A stretch of 64,000 bases of DNA, taken from Haemophilus parainfluenzae. Lineage in GTDB: Bacteria > Pseudomonadota > Gammaproteobacteria > Enterobacterales > Pasteurellaceae. Of the stretch, positions 21,591 through 31,487 are shown piece after piece. The translations under genes and the position numbers were made by a program. Numbering within the stretch: the stretch's first letter is position 1; every line of letters starts with the position of its first letter. The notes under the pieces are model-generated. The model saw only the letters and a program-made list of their open reading frames with translations, did no database searches and was not told where the DNA came from. The stretch spans positions 1 through 64,000 of the forward strand of contig NZ_QEPT01000003.1 in NCBI RefSeq assembly GCF_003252755.1. The letters are read 5' to 3'.

Positions 21591-21905
21591 AATGATGGCT
21601 GGGCCGGCACGAATAGGGGCAAAAACAGGGAATTCTGCCGCAATAAAGTGCGGTTGAATTTTTTCGTGTTTTTGATTGGAATGGGTTTTGTGATTTGTTG
21701 GCTGAGGTTGAACCTGCAATGCTTGACGAATTTCACGCACCGCAATTAACATATGTTGTTCAGATGATGTTTGATAATTTTCGCCACTCATATTTGATGA
21801 AGGCTGAGCCTCCAATCCCTGAGCAACAGGCAAAGCAAAAATCGCAATCATGCTTAACAGCAACTGCGACCAGAAATTTGTTTTACCTTTGTTTGATTTC
21901 ATCAT
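21588..21905 (-). CDS. secM: SecM-type secretion monitor (arrest peptide)
   Basis: This is a 105-residue exported protein with a signal peptide over about residues 1-33 and the sequence FIAAEFPVFAPIRAGP at residues 87-102, three residues before the stop. E. coli SecM stalls its ribosome with a Phe, Trp-Ile and Gly-Ile-Arg-Ala-Gly-Pro pattern. Here IRAGP is intact, Trp is replaced by Phe and the spacing is one residue shorter. The position directly upstream of secA and the potential SD-sequestering helix support the role. The rest of the protein is Gln/His-rich with no other recognisable domain. Either of two adjacent ATG codons may start it. Confidence 0.8.
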   Translation of the reverse strand: MMKSNKGKTNFWSQLLLSMIAIFALPVAQGLEAQPSSNMSGENYQTSSEQHMLIAVREIRQALQVQPQPTNHKTHSNQKHEKIQPHFIAAEFPVFAPIRAGPAII

Positions 21906-21977
21906 CTTATTGTCTCTGACAAAATTTGTGTGTATTGTATCGGAAATTCAACGTAAAGTCATTATTGGGGTATTTTT

Positions 21978-22298
21978 GTGGAAAACAAGCATGAGCGTTA
22001 TCAAAAAGCCATGAATATTATTGATGTGCTAGAAGGATCACAATTTGCCAAAATCATGCAAAAAGGGTTAATGTTGAATGAACTGAACCAAAACATCAGT
22101 CGTCTTTTCCCACAAGAATTCAAAGGGCTCTTCCGTTTAGGCTCCATTACAGATGGGAAACTCTTTATCGAAGTCAAAAGTGCGGTCGTTCGCCAAGGGA
22201 TTTTATTTCGCCAACGCGAATTACTCACTGCAATTCAACCAACTTATCCAGAAGTAAAAAGCTTTGAGATTAAAATCAATCCTGAATTAACCTGCTAA
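21978..22298 (+). CDS. DciA/DUF721 family protein
   Basis: This is a 106-residue protein of the DUF721 type, related to DciA, the helicase-loading factor of many bacteria that lack DnaC. GSITDGKLFIEVKSAVVRQ and the downstream FRQRELLTAI are recognisable. The start is GTG at 21978-21980, preceded by a TTGGGGT ribosome site. The nearest out-of-frame ATG cannot be used. It diverges from secM, a common location for this family. Whether this copy loads DnaB cannot be told from sequence. Confidence 0.75.
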   Translation: MENKHERYQKAMNIIDVLEGSQFAKIMQKGLMLNELNQNISRLFPQEFKGLFRLGSITDGKLFIEVKSAVVRQGILFRQRELLTAIQPTYPEVKSFEIKINPELTC

Positions 22299-22299
22299 A

Positions 22300-23175
22300 C
22301 TAACCTTTAAAAATAGCGATTAATTCTTTTACTTTGACTCGTTTTTCTGAAGATTGACTGATCGAGCGCTGTACTTTAACGCGTTTAAATTTTGCCCCTT
22401 TATAAATCTCACGTGTAAATTTCGTATCGTGGTTAGAAATCACAACGGAAATTTGCTTTTCTTTTTGTGCTCTCTTTGCACATTCCGCTAAATTCTTTTG
22501 ATGTTCAAGACCAAAAGCATTTCCTGCATATCCAGTAAAATTAGTATCTTGCGGAAGCGGTGCATAAGGCGGATCACAATAGATCACGCTGTGTTTATCC
22601 GCTAATTCAAACGTTTGTTGAAAATCAGCACATAAAAAGACCGCACTTTGTGCCTTATGAGCAAAATAGCGCAATTCATCCTCTGGGAAATAATGGGTTT
22701 TATAAGCCCCAAAGGGAACATTGAACTCATTTTTACTGTTATAACGGCACAAGCCATTAAACCCAAAGCGGTTCAAATAAAGGAACAACACCGAACGCAC
22801 GAAAGGATCGGTGGATTGATTAAAAGCTTCACGTTGTGCGTAATAATACTCGGCTGTATTCGCATTTTCAGCGAAGAAAATTGGTTTACAAGCCTCAATA
22901 TAGGCATCCACATTGTCTTTGACGATATTAAACAAGTTAATTAAATCGGGATTAATATCCGCCAAAATATAATGTTCAAAATGGGAATTCAAAAAAACAG
23001 CACCCGCGCCAACAAAGGGTTCGATCAAACACTGTTTTCTTTTTGGAAAGACTCGGTTGAGATCGTCCGTTAAACGAAATTTACCGCCCGCCCATTTCAA
23101 AAACGGGCGGTGTTTAATTCGAGGTTTTGTTTTATTATTTTTCGGACGCAACATGGAGCAATGACTGTTAGTCAT
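22300..23175 (-). CDS. dam: DNA adenine methylase Dam (GATC)
   Basis: Dam methylates adenine in GATC and supports mismatch repair strand choice and replication timing. Motifs FLKWAGGK (SAM binding) and DPPY ([11 protein letters not shown]) are present in the order of the alpha group. I favour the ATG at 23173-23175, which overlaps the aroB stop in an 8-base ATGACTAA junction. Starts at 23193 and 23154 are also in frame and none has a strong ribosome site. aroK-aroB-dam is a conserved order. Confidence 0.93.
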   Translation of the reverse strand: MTNSHCSMLRPKNNKTKPRIKHRPFLKWAGGKFRLTDDLNRVFPKRKQCLIEPFVGAGAVFLNSHFEHYILADINPDLINLFNIVKDNVDAYIEACKPIFFAENANTAEYYYAQREAFNQSTDPFVRSVLFLYLNRFGFNGLCRYNSKNEFNVPFGAYKTHYFPEDELRYFAHKAQSAVFLCADFQQTFELADKHSVIYCDPPYAPLPQDTNFTGYAGNAFGLEHQKNLAECAKRAQKEKQISVVISNHDTKFTREIYKGAKFKRVKVQRSISQSSEKRVKVKELIAIFKG

Positions 23176-24256
23176 GTTGTGTGCAACGCTCAATCGCGTT
23201 TAGCACAAGAGATTTGTCAGTATCAGTCGCCACGTAAGCTTGACCAAGGGCTTTTAGCAACACAAGACGCAACTTGCCTGCCAGCACTTTTTTATCTCGC
23301 ATCATATGCGGTAAATAATCATCTGGCAGCATGGTATCAGGCGAAACGGTAGGCAAATTAGCACGCGCTAAAAGTTTTTCTAGACGTGCTACATCTTCAA
23401 AAGAAAGATCACCTAATTGTTCAGATAACACCGCAGCCATCATGATTCCGGCTGCAACGGCTTCACCGTGTAACCAATTTCCGTAGCCTAAATGTGTTTC
23501 AATTGCATGACCAAAAGTATGACCGAGATTTAATAATGCACGATCGCCTTTTTCGGTTTCATCGCGCGCGACAACATCAGCTTTAATTTGGCAGCAACGC
23601 GCAATACAATACTGCAGCGAATGTTGATTTAACACGACTAATTCATCAATATGAGCTTCAAGCCATTCAAAAAAGGCATAATCTAAAATCGCCCCATATT
23701 TAATGACTTCCGCAAGCCCCGCATTCACTTCACGTTTTGGCAAGGTATTGAGTGTAAGCGTGTCAATAATTACCGTAGAAGGTTGATAAAACGCCCCAAT
23801 CATATTTTTGCCTAACTCATGATTAACGGCGGTTTTGCCACCAACAGAAGAATCCACTTGGGCTAATAATGTGGTAGGAATTTGAATAAAATGCACGCCA
23901 CGCTGATAACTTGCTGCGGCAAAACCTACCACATCACCAATCACACCACCACCTAATGCAATAATAGTGGTATCTCGCCCATGATTATGCTTTAAAAGTG
24001 CGGTAAAAATGAGGTTTAAAGACTCGAGCGTTTTATATTTTTCGCCATCAGGCAATAATACCGATTCAACCTGACAACCTATTTTTTCTAACGTTTCTGT
24101 AACGGGCTCAAGATAATATTGTGCGACGGTTGGATTAGTCACAATCATCACTTTATCCCCTTTCTTCAGCGGATAACAGGTTTCATCTTTAAGTAACCCT
24201 TCGCCAATATAAATAGGATAACGACGTTCTTTTAATTCAACATTTACGCACAACAT
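23168..24256 (-). CDS. aroB: 3-dehydroquinate synthase
   Basis: AroB converts DAHP to 3-dehydroquinate in the shikimate pathway, using NAD+ and a divalent metal. The 362-residue protein shows [40 protein letters not shown] and the metal-binding segment [11 protein letters not shown] with [12 protein letters not shown]. It lies 9 bases after aroK and overlaps dam, so the three genes form one operon. Confidence 0.97.
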   Translation of the reverse strand: MLCVNVELKERRYPIYIGEGLLKDETCYPLKKGDKVMIVTNPTVAQYYLEPVTETLEKIGCQVESVLLPDGEKYKTLESLNLIFTALLKHNHGRDTTIIALGGGVIGDVVGFAAASYQRGVHFIQIPTTLLAQVDSSVGGKTAVNHELGKNMIGAFYQPSTVIIDTLTLNTLPKREVNAGLAEVIKYGAILDYAFFEWLEAHIDELVVLNQHSLQYCIARCCQIKADVVARDETEKGDRALLNLGHTFGHAIETHLGYGNWLHGEAVAAGIMMAAVLSEQLGDLSFEDVARLEKLLARANLPTVSPDTMLPDDYLPHMMRDKKVLAGKLRLVLLKALGQAYVATDTDKSLVLNAIERCTQHD

Positions 24257-24265
24257 TTTTAATCC

Positions 24266-24808
24266 TTAGAGTGAACCGTTTAAGCCGTTTAGATTATCAA
24301 TTAAATCAACAATTTGATTAACCATTACTTTGGCATTTTGCTCATCTGTTGGCAAAGTAATATCTGCAATTTCTTCGTATAACGGATTGCGTACTTTGGC
24401 TAAGTCTTCCAACACTTGGCGCGGGTTATCCGTTCCTTGTAATAAAGGACGTTTTTTATCACGTTGCGTACGTTGATATTGTTTATCTACTGAGGTTTCT
24501 AAATAAATCACAATACCACGAGCAGAAAGATAATTACGATTCTCTTTTGACATCACTGCTCCCCCACCAGTGGAAAGCACAACGCCTTGTAATTGGGTTA
24601 ATTCATTGATAATTCGCTCTTCACGCTTACGAAAACCTTCTTCGCCTTCTAAATCAAAAATCCAGCTAATGTCTGCTCCCGCACGTTCCTCAATTACTGC
24701 ATCTGAATCGACAAAGTCCATATTCAATTGTTGCGCAAGCTGACGGCCAATGGTGCTTTTACCTGCGCCCATTGGACCTACTAAAAAAATATTACGTTTT
24801 TCAGCCAT
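24266..24808 (-). CDS. aroK: Shikimate kinase I
   Basis: AroK phosphorylates shikimate at the 3-position with ATP. The 180-residue protein carries the P-loop [15 protein letters not shown] at residues 11-25, the shikimate-binding DSD ([13 protein letters not shown]) and the GGGAV motif. It is the first gene of aroK-aroB-dam. The upstream 308 bases separate it from the dcuB terminator. Confidence 0.97.
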   Translation of the reverse strand: MAEKRNIFLVGPMGAGKSTIGRQLAQQLNMDFVDSDAVIEERAGADISWIFDLEGEEGFRKREERIINELTQLQGVVLSTGGGAVMSKENRNYLSARGIVIYLETSVDKQYQRTQRDKKRPLLQGTDNPRQVLEDLAKVRNPLYEEIADITLPTDEQNAKVMVNQIVDLIDNLNGLNGSL

Positions 24809-25116
24809 TGTTATTCTTCTAACTTACTTAAATAATGTTCAATTTAATCTTTCCTAATAAAAACTGGCCACCTGAAAAAATGGTAGCCCGAAAGATCACC
24901 CAAAAAATAATGAGGATTATCGCAATAAATCCCCCTATGTTTCAACCTTTAGCAGGAATTTATTTTAAGAAGAGCAAAAGTGCGGTCAGTTTTAGGAATG
25001 TTTATGAATGATAAAGTCAAATGTAGCATTGAGATAAAACATCCTAAAATTTAACCGCACTTTACAAACAAAAAAGGCTATTCAAACGAATAGCCTTTTC
25101 TTTTATCTGTTAGTTA
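24809..25116. other. Intergenic region between aroK and dcuB with a long uptake-sequence palindrome
   Basis: This 308-base gap has no credible gene. It contains an extended imperfect palindrome whose arms, 24977-25004 and 25035-25063, each begin or end with a perfect uptake core. The complementarity continues past the core through TTTTAGGATGTTT-like sequence. The dcuB terminator follows at 25072-25099. The rest would hold the aroK promoter on the minus strand. Confidence 0.55.
25072..25099 (-). terminator. Terminator after dcuB
   Basis: AAAAGGCTATTC at 25072-25083 pairs with GAATAGCCTTTT at 25088-25099 around a 4-base loop. On the minus strand it ends in a T-run and lies 17 bases after the dcuB stop. 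Confidence 0.9.
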
Positions 25117-26784
25117 TTATAGATAACCAAACAAGCTTGTGAAAATGTAACCAAAGATACATGAAGTGATTACACCGATTAAGCCCGGTAAAATAAAGCT
25201 GTGGTTAATTACAAACTTACCAATGTGGGTTGTGCCTGAACGGTCGAATTGGATTGCCGCAAGGTCACTTGGGTAAGTTGGTAAAATGTAGTAACCGTAA
25301 CAAGCTGAAGCAAAGGCTAATATAACAGCTGGATCAACGCCGATACCTAAAGCTAATGGAACGAATGCAACCAATGCTGCCGCTTGTGAGTTTACGAATT
25401 TAGAAATTAATAACAACATCACGGCGTAAGTCCAAGGATGTGCTTTTACCACATCACCAAGTGCTGCTTTCATCATTGGAGTGTGAACGGTAAACATGGT
25501 TTCTGCCATCCAAGAAATCCCGAATACAGCCACTAATGCAATCATACCTGAACGGAAAATTTCATTTTTACTGATTTTACCCGCATCAGTTTTAGTAAAG
25601 ATAACAATTAATGCACCCGCTAATAACATGAAGATTTGAATAACGTGAACCATACTTAAATTCACTTTTTTCTTCGCAGTGTCTTTTAATACGATTGCAG
25701 CGTTATCGATAGTTTCAGTTTTATCACCCGCAGTGATGACAACATTGTTATCTTGAGCGGTAATTGTTTGAGCGACTTCACCTTTATCGTTATAAATTGC
25801 AACGTTATTGTAGGCTGTTTGTGTTTTCGCTTTGCTGTCTTTAACATCAAGCACTAATGTACCATCTTTTGCTAATGCAACAATTTTACCGTCTTTAACA
25901 TTGAAAGATTTCACTGCTTTATCGGCAGAAACAATTTCAACTACTTGAGCTGGTGCTGATTTTTCAAAGGCTGGGCGTAAATCTTTAAAGTAACCTAATA
26001 CCGCTACCACTAAAATTGCACCAAAGAAGATCCACATCGCATTCCAGCTAGATTGTGGTAATTTTTTATCTAATAATGATGTGCTATCACCATAAACATA
26101 TTTTTTGAATTCTGGATCTTTTAATTTCTCTTGGAATTCTGGGTCTTTATCTAAATCTTTACCGCGGAACCAGCTGAAAATACCGATAGCCAATACACCG
26201 CAAAGGGTTGAAGGCACGGTAATTTTTAATAAATCTAAATAACCATCAAAACCTGCTAATGGTGTTTTAGCATTCACTAAGAATGTGGTTAAAGTCACTA
26301 CTGCCACAGAAACAGGTGACGCAATGATACCCATTTGAGAAGCAATTGAGCTTGCTGCCATTGGACGTTCAGGACGAATATCATTTTTGATTGCGATATC
26401 ATAGATGATTGGTAACATGGTATAAACCACGTGTCCTGTACCACATAAAATAGTTAAGAAACAAGTGACGAATGGTGCCAAAATACTGACATATTTCGGG
26501 TTACGACGAAGCATTTTCTCCGCGATTTGTAACATGACATCTAAACCACCACTGGCTTGTAATGTTGCTGATGTCACCACCACCGCAAGGATGGTTAACA
26601 TCACATCGATAGCGGGCTTACCTGGTTCAATACCAAAGCCGAAAACAAGAACAATTAAGCCTACTCCACCGAGCATACCCAGTGCAATACCACCTTTTTT
26701 TGCCCCGTAAAATAAACAGATAAGAACAATAGCAAGCTGAATCGCAAACTGGCTACCTTCACCTAGGTTCATTAGAAAATCCAT
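25117..26784 (-). CDS. dcuB: Anaerobic C4-dicarboxylate transporter DcuB with an inserted domain
   Basis: DcuB exchanges fumarate or malate for succinate during anaerobic fumarate respiration. Family landmarks include [54 protein letters not shown] and [17 protein letters not shown]. The protein has 555 residues, whereas E. coli DcuB has about 446. The excess is a polar, strand-rich insertion at about residues 275-373, between DLRPAF and a helix starting near NLSMVHVIQ, plus roughly ten extra N-terminal residues. Membrane helices on both sides are intact, so the gene looks functional. An FNR-like site lies upstream. Confidence 0.93.
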   Translation of the reverse strand: MDFLMNLGEGSQFAIQLAIVLICLFYGAKKGGIALGMLGGVGLIVLVFGFGIEPGKPAIDVMLTILAVVVTSATLQASGGLDVMLQIAEKMLRRNPKYVSILAPFVTCFLTILCGTGHVVYTMLPIIYDIAIKNDIRPERPMAASSIASQMGIIASPVSVAVVTLTTFLVNAKTPLAGFDGYLDLLKITVPSTLCGVLAIGIFSWFRGKDLDKDPEFQEKLKDPEFKKYVYGDSTSLLDKKLPQSSWNAMWIFFGAILVVAVLGYFKDLRPAFEKSAPAQVVEIVSADKAVKSFNVKDGKIVALAKDGTLVLDVKDSKAKTQTAYNNVAIYNDKGEVAQTITAQDNNVVITAGDKTETIDNAAIVLKDTAKKKVNLSMVHVIQIFMLLAGALIVIFTKTDAGKISKNEIFRSGMIALVAVFGISWMAETMFTVHTPMMKAALGDVVKAHPWTYAVMLLLISKFVNSQAAALVAFVPLALGIGVDPAVILAFASACYGYYILPTYPSDLAAIQFDRSGTTHIGKFVINHSFILPGLIGVITSCIFGYIFTSLFGYL

Positions 26785-26855
26785 AAGATACTCCGAATCA
26801 TTTTATGGTTAATTAGAAAAAAATTTGACTCAAATATTAGCACCAAAATTAACTC

Positions 26856-26894
26856 ATAATAAGTATTTTTAGGGTAAATTTTGTTTTAAATCAA
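26856..26894 (-). promoter_or_regulatory. FNR-type site and -10 element upstream of dcuB
   Basis: TTGTTTTAAATCAA at 26881-26894 matches the FNR consensus TTGAT-N4-ATCAA at 9 of 10 positions. On the minus strand a TATTAT -10 element lies at 26861-26856, which would put the start near 26847 and the FNR site centred about 40 bases upstream, the class II position. FNR activation of dcuB is known in E. coli. The rest of the 26785-27064 gap shows an uptake core at 26947 and nothing else clear. Confidence 0.6.
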
Positions 26895-27040
26895 AAAATA
26901 GGGGAACCAACAATAAAAGCAAATCTGAGAGAGATTAAATAAAGGAAAGTGCGGTCTGAAATTTAAAAGATTTAGATGTATCTTGTTTTATTTGAAGATA
27001 AGTAATTTAGAAAGGAATTTAAAGAAATAAATTAGGCGAC

Positions 27041-27062
27041 CTAAAAGATCGCCCAACTTAAA
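27041..27062 (-). terminator. Possible acpP terminator
   Basis: GGCGA and TCGCC flank a 9-base spacer just after the acpP stop, and the minus strand continues into a T-rich stretch. The stem is short, so this is a tentative call. Confidence 0.45.
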
Positions 27063-27064
27063 AA

Positions 27065-27295
27065 TTACTGATTGTTTTGAACGTAGTCAATCGCAGATTG
27101 AACAGTTGTGATTTTTTCAGCTTCTTCATCAGGAATTTCGATATCGAATTCTTCTTCTAAAGCCATTACTAATTCAACTGTATCTAAAGAATCCGCACCT
27201 AAATCTTCAACGAAAGAAGCTTCTGGTTTTACGTCTTCTTCTTTAACACCTAATTGTTCAACGATGATTTTTTTCACGCGTTCTTCAATACTCAT
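27065..27295 (-). CDS. acpP: Acyl carrier protein
   Basis: This is a 76-residue acidic carrier of fatty-acyl intermediates. The 4'-phosphopantetheine attachment serine lies in [19 protein letters not shown], at about residue 37. It is the last gene of the plsX-fabH-fabD-fabG-acpP cluster. The 216-base gap from fabG contains two loose inverted repeats and probably its own promoter, as expected for a highly expressed protein. Confidence 0.98.
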   Translation of the reverse strand: MSIEERVKKIIVEQLGVKEEDVKPEASFVEDLGADSLDTVELVMALEEEFDIEIPDEEAEKITTVQSAIDYVQNNQ

Positions 27296-27511
27296 TTGTT
27301 TTTCCTATTGTTGTTTTAACTCATTTAAGAGCGGTTAGTGTATGCATTTTTGATAAAGTTGCAACTATTTCTTAGGTGGTCGCACCACAAAAAACAGGCA
27401 ATGTAAAAACACATACAGAGAAAAAGTTACATTGCGATTGGGATTTTATCATTAACTAAACTGCTTTGCTATATTTTATAGACAAAATCCCAGATATATA
27501 TCCCTAAAGGG

Positions 27512-28240
27512 CTAGCTCATATATAAGCCACCATTCACATGTAATGTAGTACCCGTAATATAAGCTGCATCGTCAGAAGCTAAAAACGCCACCGCTTTTG
27601 CGATATCTTTTGGCTCACCTAAACGACCAGCTGGGACATTACCAAGAATACCTGCTTTTTGTTCTTCAGTAAGCACTTCTGTCATATCCGTTGCGATAAA
27701 GCCTGGAGCCACAACGTTTACGGTAATGCCACGAGATGCCACTTCTTTCGCTAAACCTTTAGAGAAACCAATTAAGCCGGCTTTTGCGGCACAATAGTTA
27801 GATTGCCCCGGATTACCCATTGAGCCCACAACCGAGCCAATAGTAATGATACGACCGAAACGTTTTTTCATCATGGAACGTAACATCGCTTTAGAAAGAT
27901 GGAACACAGAGGTCAAGTTGGTTTGCATAATATCGAACCATTCTTCATCTTTCATACGCATTAATAAGTTATCACGTGTGATACCTGCGTTATTCACGAG
28001 AATATCAATGTCGCCAAATTGTTCTTTAATTTGCTCTAATACGGCATCAATACTTTCTTTGTCTGCCACATTTAATACTAAACCTTTACCTTTATCGCCA
28101 AGGTAAGCTGAAATTGTATCAGCACCTTTTTCAGAGGTTGCGGTACCAATTACAAATGCACCTTTTGATGCTAATTCTTCTGCAATTGCGCGGCCAATTC
28201 CGCGTGTTGCACCTGTCACTAATGCGATTTTATTTTGCAT
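27512..28240 (-). CDS. fabG: 3-oxoacyl-ACP reductase FabG
   Basis: FabG reduces 3-ketoacyl-ACP with NADPH in each fatty-acid elongation cycle. It is a 242-residue short-chain dehydrogenase with TGATRGIGRA for cofactor binding, NNAGITRDN, and the Ser-Tyr-Lys triad in GSVVGSMGNPGQSNYCAAKA. It follows fabD by 13 bases. Confidence 0.97.
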   Translation of the reverse strand: MQNKIALVTGATRGIGRAIAEELASKGAFVIGTATSEKGADTISAYLGDKGKGLVLNVADKESIDAVLEQIKEQFGDIDILVNNAGITRDNLLMRMKDEEWFDIMQTNLTSVFHLSKAMLRSMMKKRFGRIITIGSVVGSMGNPGQSNYCAAKAGLIGFSKGLAKEVASRGITVNVVAPGFIATDMTEVLTEEQKAGILGNVPAGRLGEPKDIAKAVAFLASDDAAYITGTTLHVNGGLYMS

Positions 28241-28253
28241 TTTTAATCCCCTT

Positions 28254-29192
28254 TTATGCTAATAATGCTTCAACAGCATCTAATGATGCCACATCGTTTA
28301 CTGATGTTGCTTGTAATTCTGCCACGATACGTTTTGTTAAACCGTTTAATACTTTACCTGGGCCGATTTCAACTAAAACTTCTACGCCATCTTGCGCCAT
28401 TTTCTCAACGGTTTCAGTCCAACGAACTGGGCTATATAACTGACGAATAAGTGCGGTACGAATTTCTGCACTTTCTGTTTCCGCTTTGACATCCACGTTG
28501 TTTAATACTGGTGTTGCTGGTGCATTAAGCATAATGTCTTCAAGTGTTACTGCTAATTGTTCTGCTGCCGGTTTCATTAATGCACAATGTGAAGGCACGC
28601 TTACCGCTAATGGTAAAGCACGTTTTGCACCCGCTTCTTTACATAATGCTGCTGCACGTTCTACCGCTTCTTTCGCTCCAGCAATGACTACTTGACCTGG
28701 TGAGTTAAAGTTTACCGCAGATACCACTTCGCCTTGCTCGGCTTGTTTACATGCATTGATAATCGCTTCATTATCTAAGCCAATAATCGCATACATTGCA
28801 CCAGTACCTTCTGGTACTGCTTGTTGCATTAATTTACCGCGTAATTCCACTAATTTAATCGCATCTTTAAAATCAATGACACCTGCACAAACTAATGCTG
28901 AATATTCACCTAAACTGTGACCAGCCATCACACTTGGTTGCAATTGTGGGTATTTTTCTTGCCATACACGGAAGATCGCAACGGATGCCGCTAATAATGC
29001 CGGCTGAGTTTGCCAAGTTTTATTTAATTCTTCTGCTGGCCCTTGTTGAACCAAGTTCCATAAATCATAGCCAAGCGCTTCAGATGCTTGTTTAAAAGTT
29101 TCGGTGACTACCGGATATTCGTTAGCAAGATCAGCTAACATGCCAACAGCTTGAGAACCTTGTCCTGGAAAAACCATTGCGAATTTTTTCAT
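28254..29192 (-). CDS. fabD: Malonyl-CoA:ACP transacylase FabD
   Basis: FabD loads malonyl groups onto ACP. The 312-residue protein has FPGQGSQ near the N-terminus and the nucleophile motif GHSLGEYSAL near residue 92, with PSHCALMKPA later. An uptake-sequence dyad at 29228-29253 separates it from fabH, which may tune read-through in the cluster. Confidence 0.97.
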   Translation of the reverse strand: MKKFAMVFPGQGSQAVGMLADLANEYPVVTETFKQASEALGYDLWNLVQQGPAEELNKTWQTQPALLAASVAIFRVWQEKYPQLQPSVMAGHSLGEYSALVCAGVIDFKDAIKLVELRGKLMQQAVPEGTGAMYAIIGLDNEAIINACKQAEQGEVVSAVNFNSPGQVVIAGAKEAVERAAALCKEAGAKRALPLAVSVPSHCALMKPAAEQLAVTLEDIMLNAPATPVLNNVDVKAETESAEIRTALIRQLYSPVRWTETVEKMAQDGVEVLVEIGPGKVLNGLTKRIVAELQATSVNDVASLDAVEALLA

Positions 29193-29227
29193 GTTTTCTT
29201 CCTATTTCTTCATCGTTTAAATGTTGA

Positions 29228-29253
29228 AAGTGCGGTCAAATTTAACCGCACTT
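29228..29253. terminator. Uptake-sequence dyad between fabH and fabD
   Basis: AAGTGCGGT at 29228-29236 and ACCGCACTT at 29245-29253 face each other across an 8-base spacer and form a stable hairpin. On the minus strand, the direction of transcription, the hairpin is not followed by a good T-run, so any termination would be partial. Confidence 0.45.
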
Positions 29254-29284
29254 TTAAAATTCTGTCGAGATTCTAACAAATTAA

Positions 29285-30235
29285 TTAGAATCGCACCAAT
29301 GCTGAACCCCAAGTCCAACCACCGCCAAAAGCTTCGAGTAAAAGCAATTGACCGCGTTGAATTCGACCATCTCGCACTGCTTCATCTAAAGCGGTTGGTA
29401 CAGTCGCCGCACTGGTATTCGCTGTACGATCAAGCGTTACCACGACTTGCGACATATCCATCTCTAATTTTTTCGCTGTCGCGGTGATAATACGTAAATT
29501 CGCTTGATGTGGCACAAGCCAGTCGATATCTGTTTTTTGGAGATTATTAGCAGAAAGGGTTTCTTCCACCACATTAGAAAGCTCACGTACCGCTAATTTA
29601 AAGGTTTCGTTACCTTGCATTTCAATATAACCAGATTTCTCCACACCACGTTCAGCTTGTGGAAGTAGTAATGCCGCATTGTTATCTGGCGATGCATGTA
29701 AATGCGTTGAAATAATGCCTTCTTGCTCTGATGCCTCTAAGATCACCGCACCTGCACCATCACCAAATAACACGACAGTGCTACGATCGGTTTCATCTAA
29801 TTTACGCGAGTTAAGATCTGCACCAATCACAAGGGCTTTTTTCACGCTGCCTGAACGAATAAATTTATCCGCTACGCCTAAAGCATAAACAAAACCGGTA
29901 CAAGCCGCCGCTAAGTCAAAAGAAATTGCGTCTTCGATGCCTAATAAACCTTGAACTTGGCAAGCTGAACTTGGATAAGCATGAGAACCACTGGTTGTCG
30001 CAACGATGATCAACTCAATTTCTTGAGGATCAAGGTTGGCCATTTCAAGTGCATTTTTGGCTGCTTCATATCCCATTGTTGCAACAGTTTCATCTGCTGC
30101 TGCAATACGACGTTCACGAATGCCTGAACGAGTCACGATCCATTCATCTGAAGTATCAACCATTTTTTCCAAATCCGCATTGGTACGAATATGGCTCGGC
30201 AAATAGCTACCGGTGGATAAAATTCTACTATTCAT
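29285..30235 (-). CDS. fabH: 3-oxoacyl-ACP synthase III FabH
   Basis: FabH starts fatty-acid synthesis by condensing acetyl-CoA with malonyl-ACP. The 316-residue protein has the catalytic cysteine in [11 protein letters not shown], the histidine in VPHQANLRI and the asparagine in [18 protein letters not shown]. It lies 18 bases after plsX. Confidence 0.97.
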   Translation of the reverse strand: MNSRILSTGSYLPSHIRTNADLEKMVDTSDEWIVTRSGIRERRIAAADETVATMGYEAAKNALEMANLDPQEIELIIVATTSGSHAYPSSACQVQGLLGIEDAISFDLAAACTGFVYALGVADKFIRSGSVKKALVIGADLNSRKLDETDRSTVVLFGDGAGAVILEASEQEGIISTHLHASPDNNAALLLPQAERGVEKSGYIEMQGNETFKLAVRELSNVVEETLSANNLQKTDIDWLVPHQANLRIITATAKKLEMDMSQVVVTLDRTANTSAATVPTALDEAVRDGRIQRGQLLLLEAFGGGWTWGSALVRF

Positions 30236-30253
30236 AATATCAAAACTTATTAA

Positions 30254-31273
30254 TTAATAACGTTGTAAACCCGCCAAGATTTTTTGTGGAATTTGCAAAC
30301 GCGCTTGCAAAGCTGCATCCGCAATTGCACGAGCAAATGCATCCACATTTGCACTGCCATGGCTTTTCACCACAACAGCCGTTAATCCGAGTAAAGACGC
30401 CCCATTATATTCATCAGGGTTAATGCGTTTCAAGCGATGATAAGCATCTTTAAAGAAAAAACGCAGAATAAATTTGGCAAGCGATTTAAAAATAGGCTGT
30501 TTTTCTTTTCCTTTCAGAAGAGATAACAGATTTTTAGCCGCCCCTTCAAGGGTTTTTAATGCAATATTTCCCGAAAACCCATCACTCACAACCACATCAG
30601 CCACGCCATTTAATAAAAAGTTACCTTCAATAAAGCCGGTATAATTAAGTGCGGTCGATTTTTCTAATAAATTCGCAGCTTCACGAATAGATTGATGTCC
30701 TTTAATTTCTTCCACGCCGATATTGAGTAAGGCAATGCGTGGATAAACTAAGTTCAATCGGTTTTCGGCAAAGATCGAGCCCATGACGGCAAATTCATAG
30801 AGATTTTGAGCAGAACATTCTACGTTCGCGCCTAAATCTAACATCACGGTTTTATCACCCGTCATCGACGGTAATAAGGATACCAACGCAGGACGTTGAA
30901 TTCCCTCTAAAGGTTGTAAGAGTACCTTTGACAATCCCATCAACGCGCCCGTATTTCCTGCACTCACACAACCTTGCGCCTCTCCTTTCTGAACCATTTC
31001 AATAGCTAAACGCATCGACGTGCCTTTGCTATGACGCAATGCATGAGAAATACCTTGATTGTTATCAATAGTCTTAGTGCAATGATGAATTTGAATACGT
31101 TCTAAAAGGGAAGAAGGTGCATTTTCCAGTAAAGGGGAAATTTGTTGGCTATCGCCAAACAACACTAAAGAAAGCATTGGATCTGCTTCCAACGCTGAAA
31201 GAGATGCGGGGATAGTAATACGGGGACCAATGTCCCCGCCCATCACATCTAACGCTAAGGTTAGACGGTTCAA
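30254..31273 (-). CDS. plsX: Phosphate acyltransferase PlsX
   Basis: PlsX makes acyl-phosphate from acyl-ACP for glycerophospholipid synthesis. It has 339 residues, with the N-terminal LALDVMGGDIGP signature, VSAGNTGALM and VVSDGFSGNIALKTLEG. It lies between rpmF and fabH on the minus strand, the usual rpmF-plsX-fabH order. Confidence 0.96.
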   Translation of the reverse strand: MNRLTLALDVMGGDIGPRITIPASLSALEADPMLSLVLFGDSQQISPLLENAPSSLLERIQIHHCTKTIDNNQGISHALRHSKGTSMRLAIEMVQKGEAQGCVSAGNTGALMGLSKVLLQPLEGIQRPALVSLLPSMTGDKTVMLDLGANVECSAQNLYEFAVMGSIFAENRLNLVYPRIALLNIGVEEIKGHQSIREAANLLEKSTALNYTGFIEGNFLLNGVADVVVSDGFSGNIALKTLEGAAKNLLSLLKGKEKQPIFKSLAKFILRFFFKDAYHRLKRINPDEYNGASLLGLTAVVVKSHGSANVDAFARAIADAALQARLQIPQKILAGLQRY

Positions 31274-31294
31274 GTGAATACCTTATAAGTAAAA

Positions 31295-31465
31295 TTACTT
31301 ATTGATCACTTTGCGACCACGGTAGTAACCGTCAGCAGTTACGTGGTGGCGTAAGTGAGTTTCACCGCTTGCTTTATCCACTGATACTGCAGCAGTAGTT
31401 AATGCATCATGTGAACGACGCATATCACGACGTGAACGAGATTTTTTGTTTTGTTGAACAGCCAT
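31295..31465 (-). CDS. rpmF: 50S ribosomal protein L32
   Basis: This is a short gene of 56 codons. The translation starts [20 protein letters not shown] and continues through a [18 protein letters not shown] segment to [15 protein letters not shown], which is ribosomal protein L32 of the Pasteurellaceae type. The ATG is at 31463-31465 with AGGAGTATAGCC upstream. It sits between yceD and plsX, its conserved place. Confidence 0.96.
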
Positions 31466-31487
31466 TGGCTATACTCCTAAATTTAAT

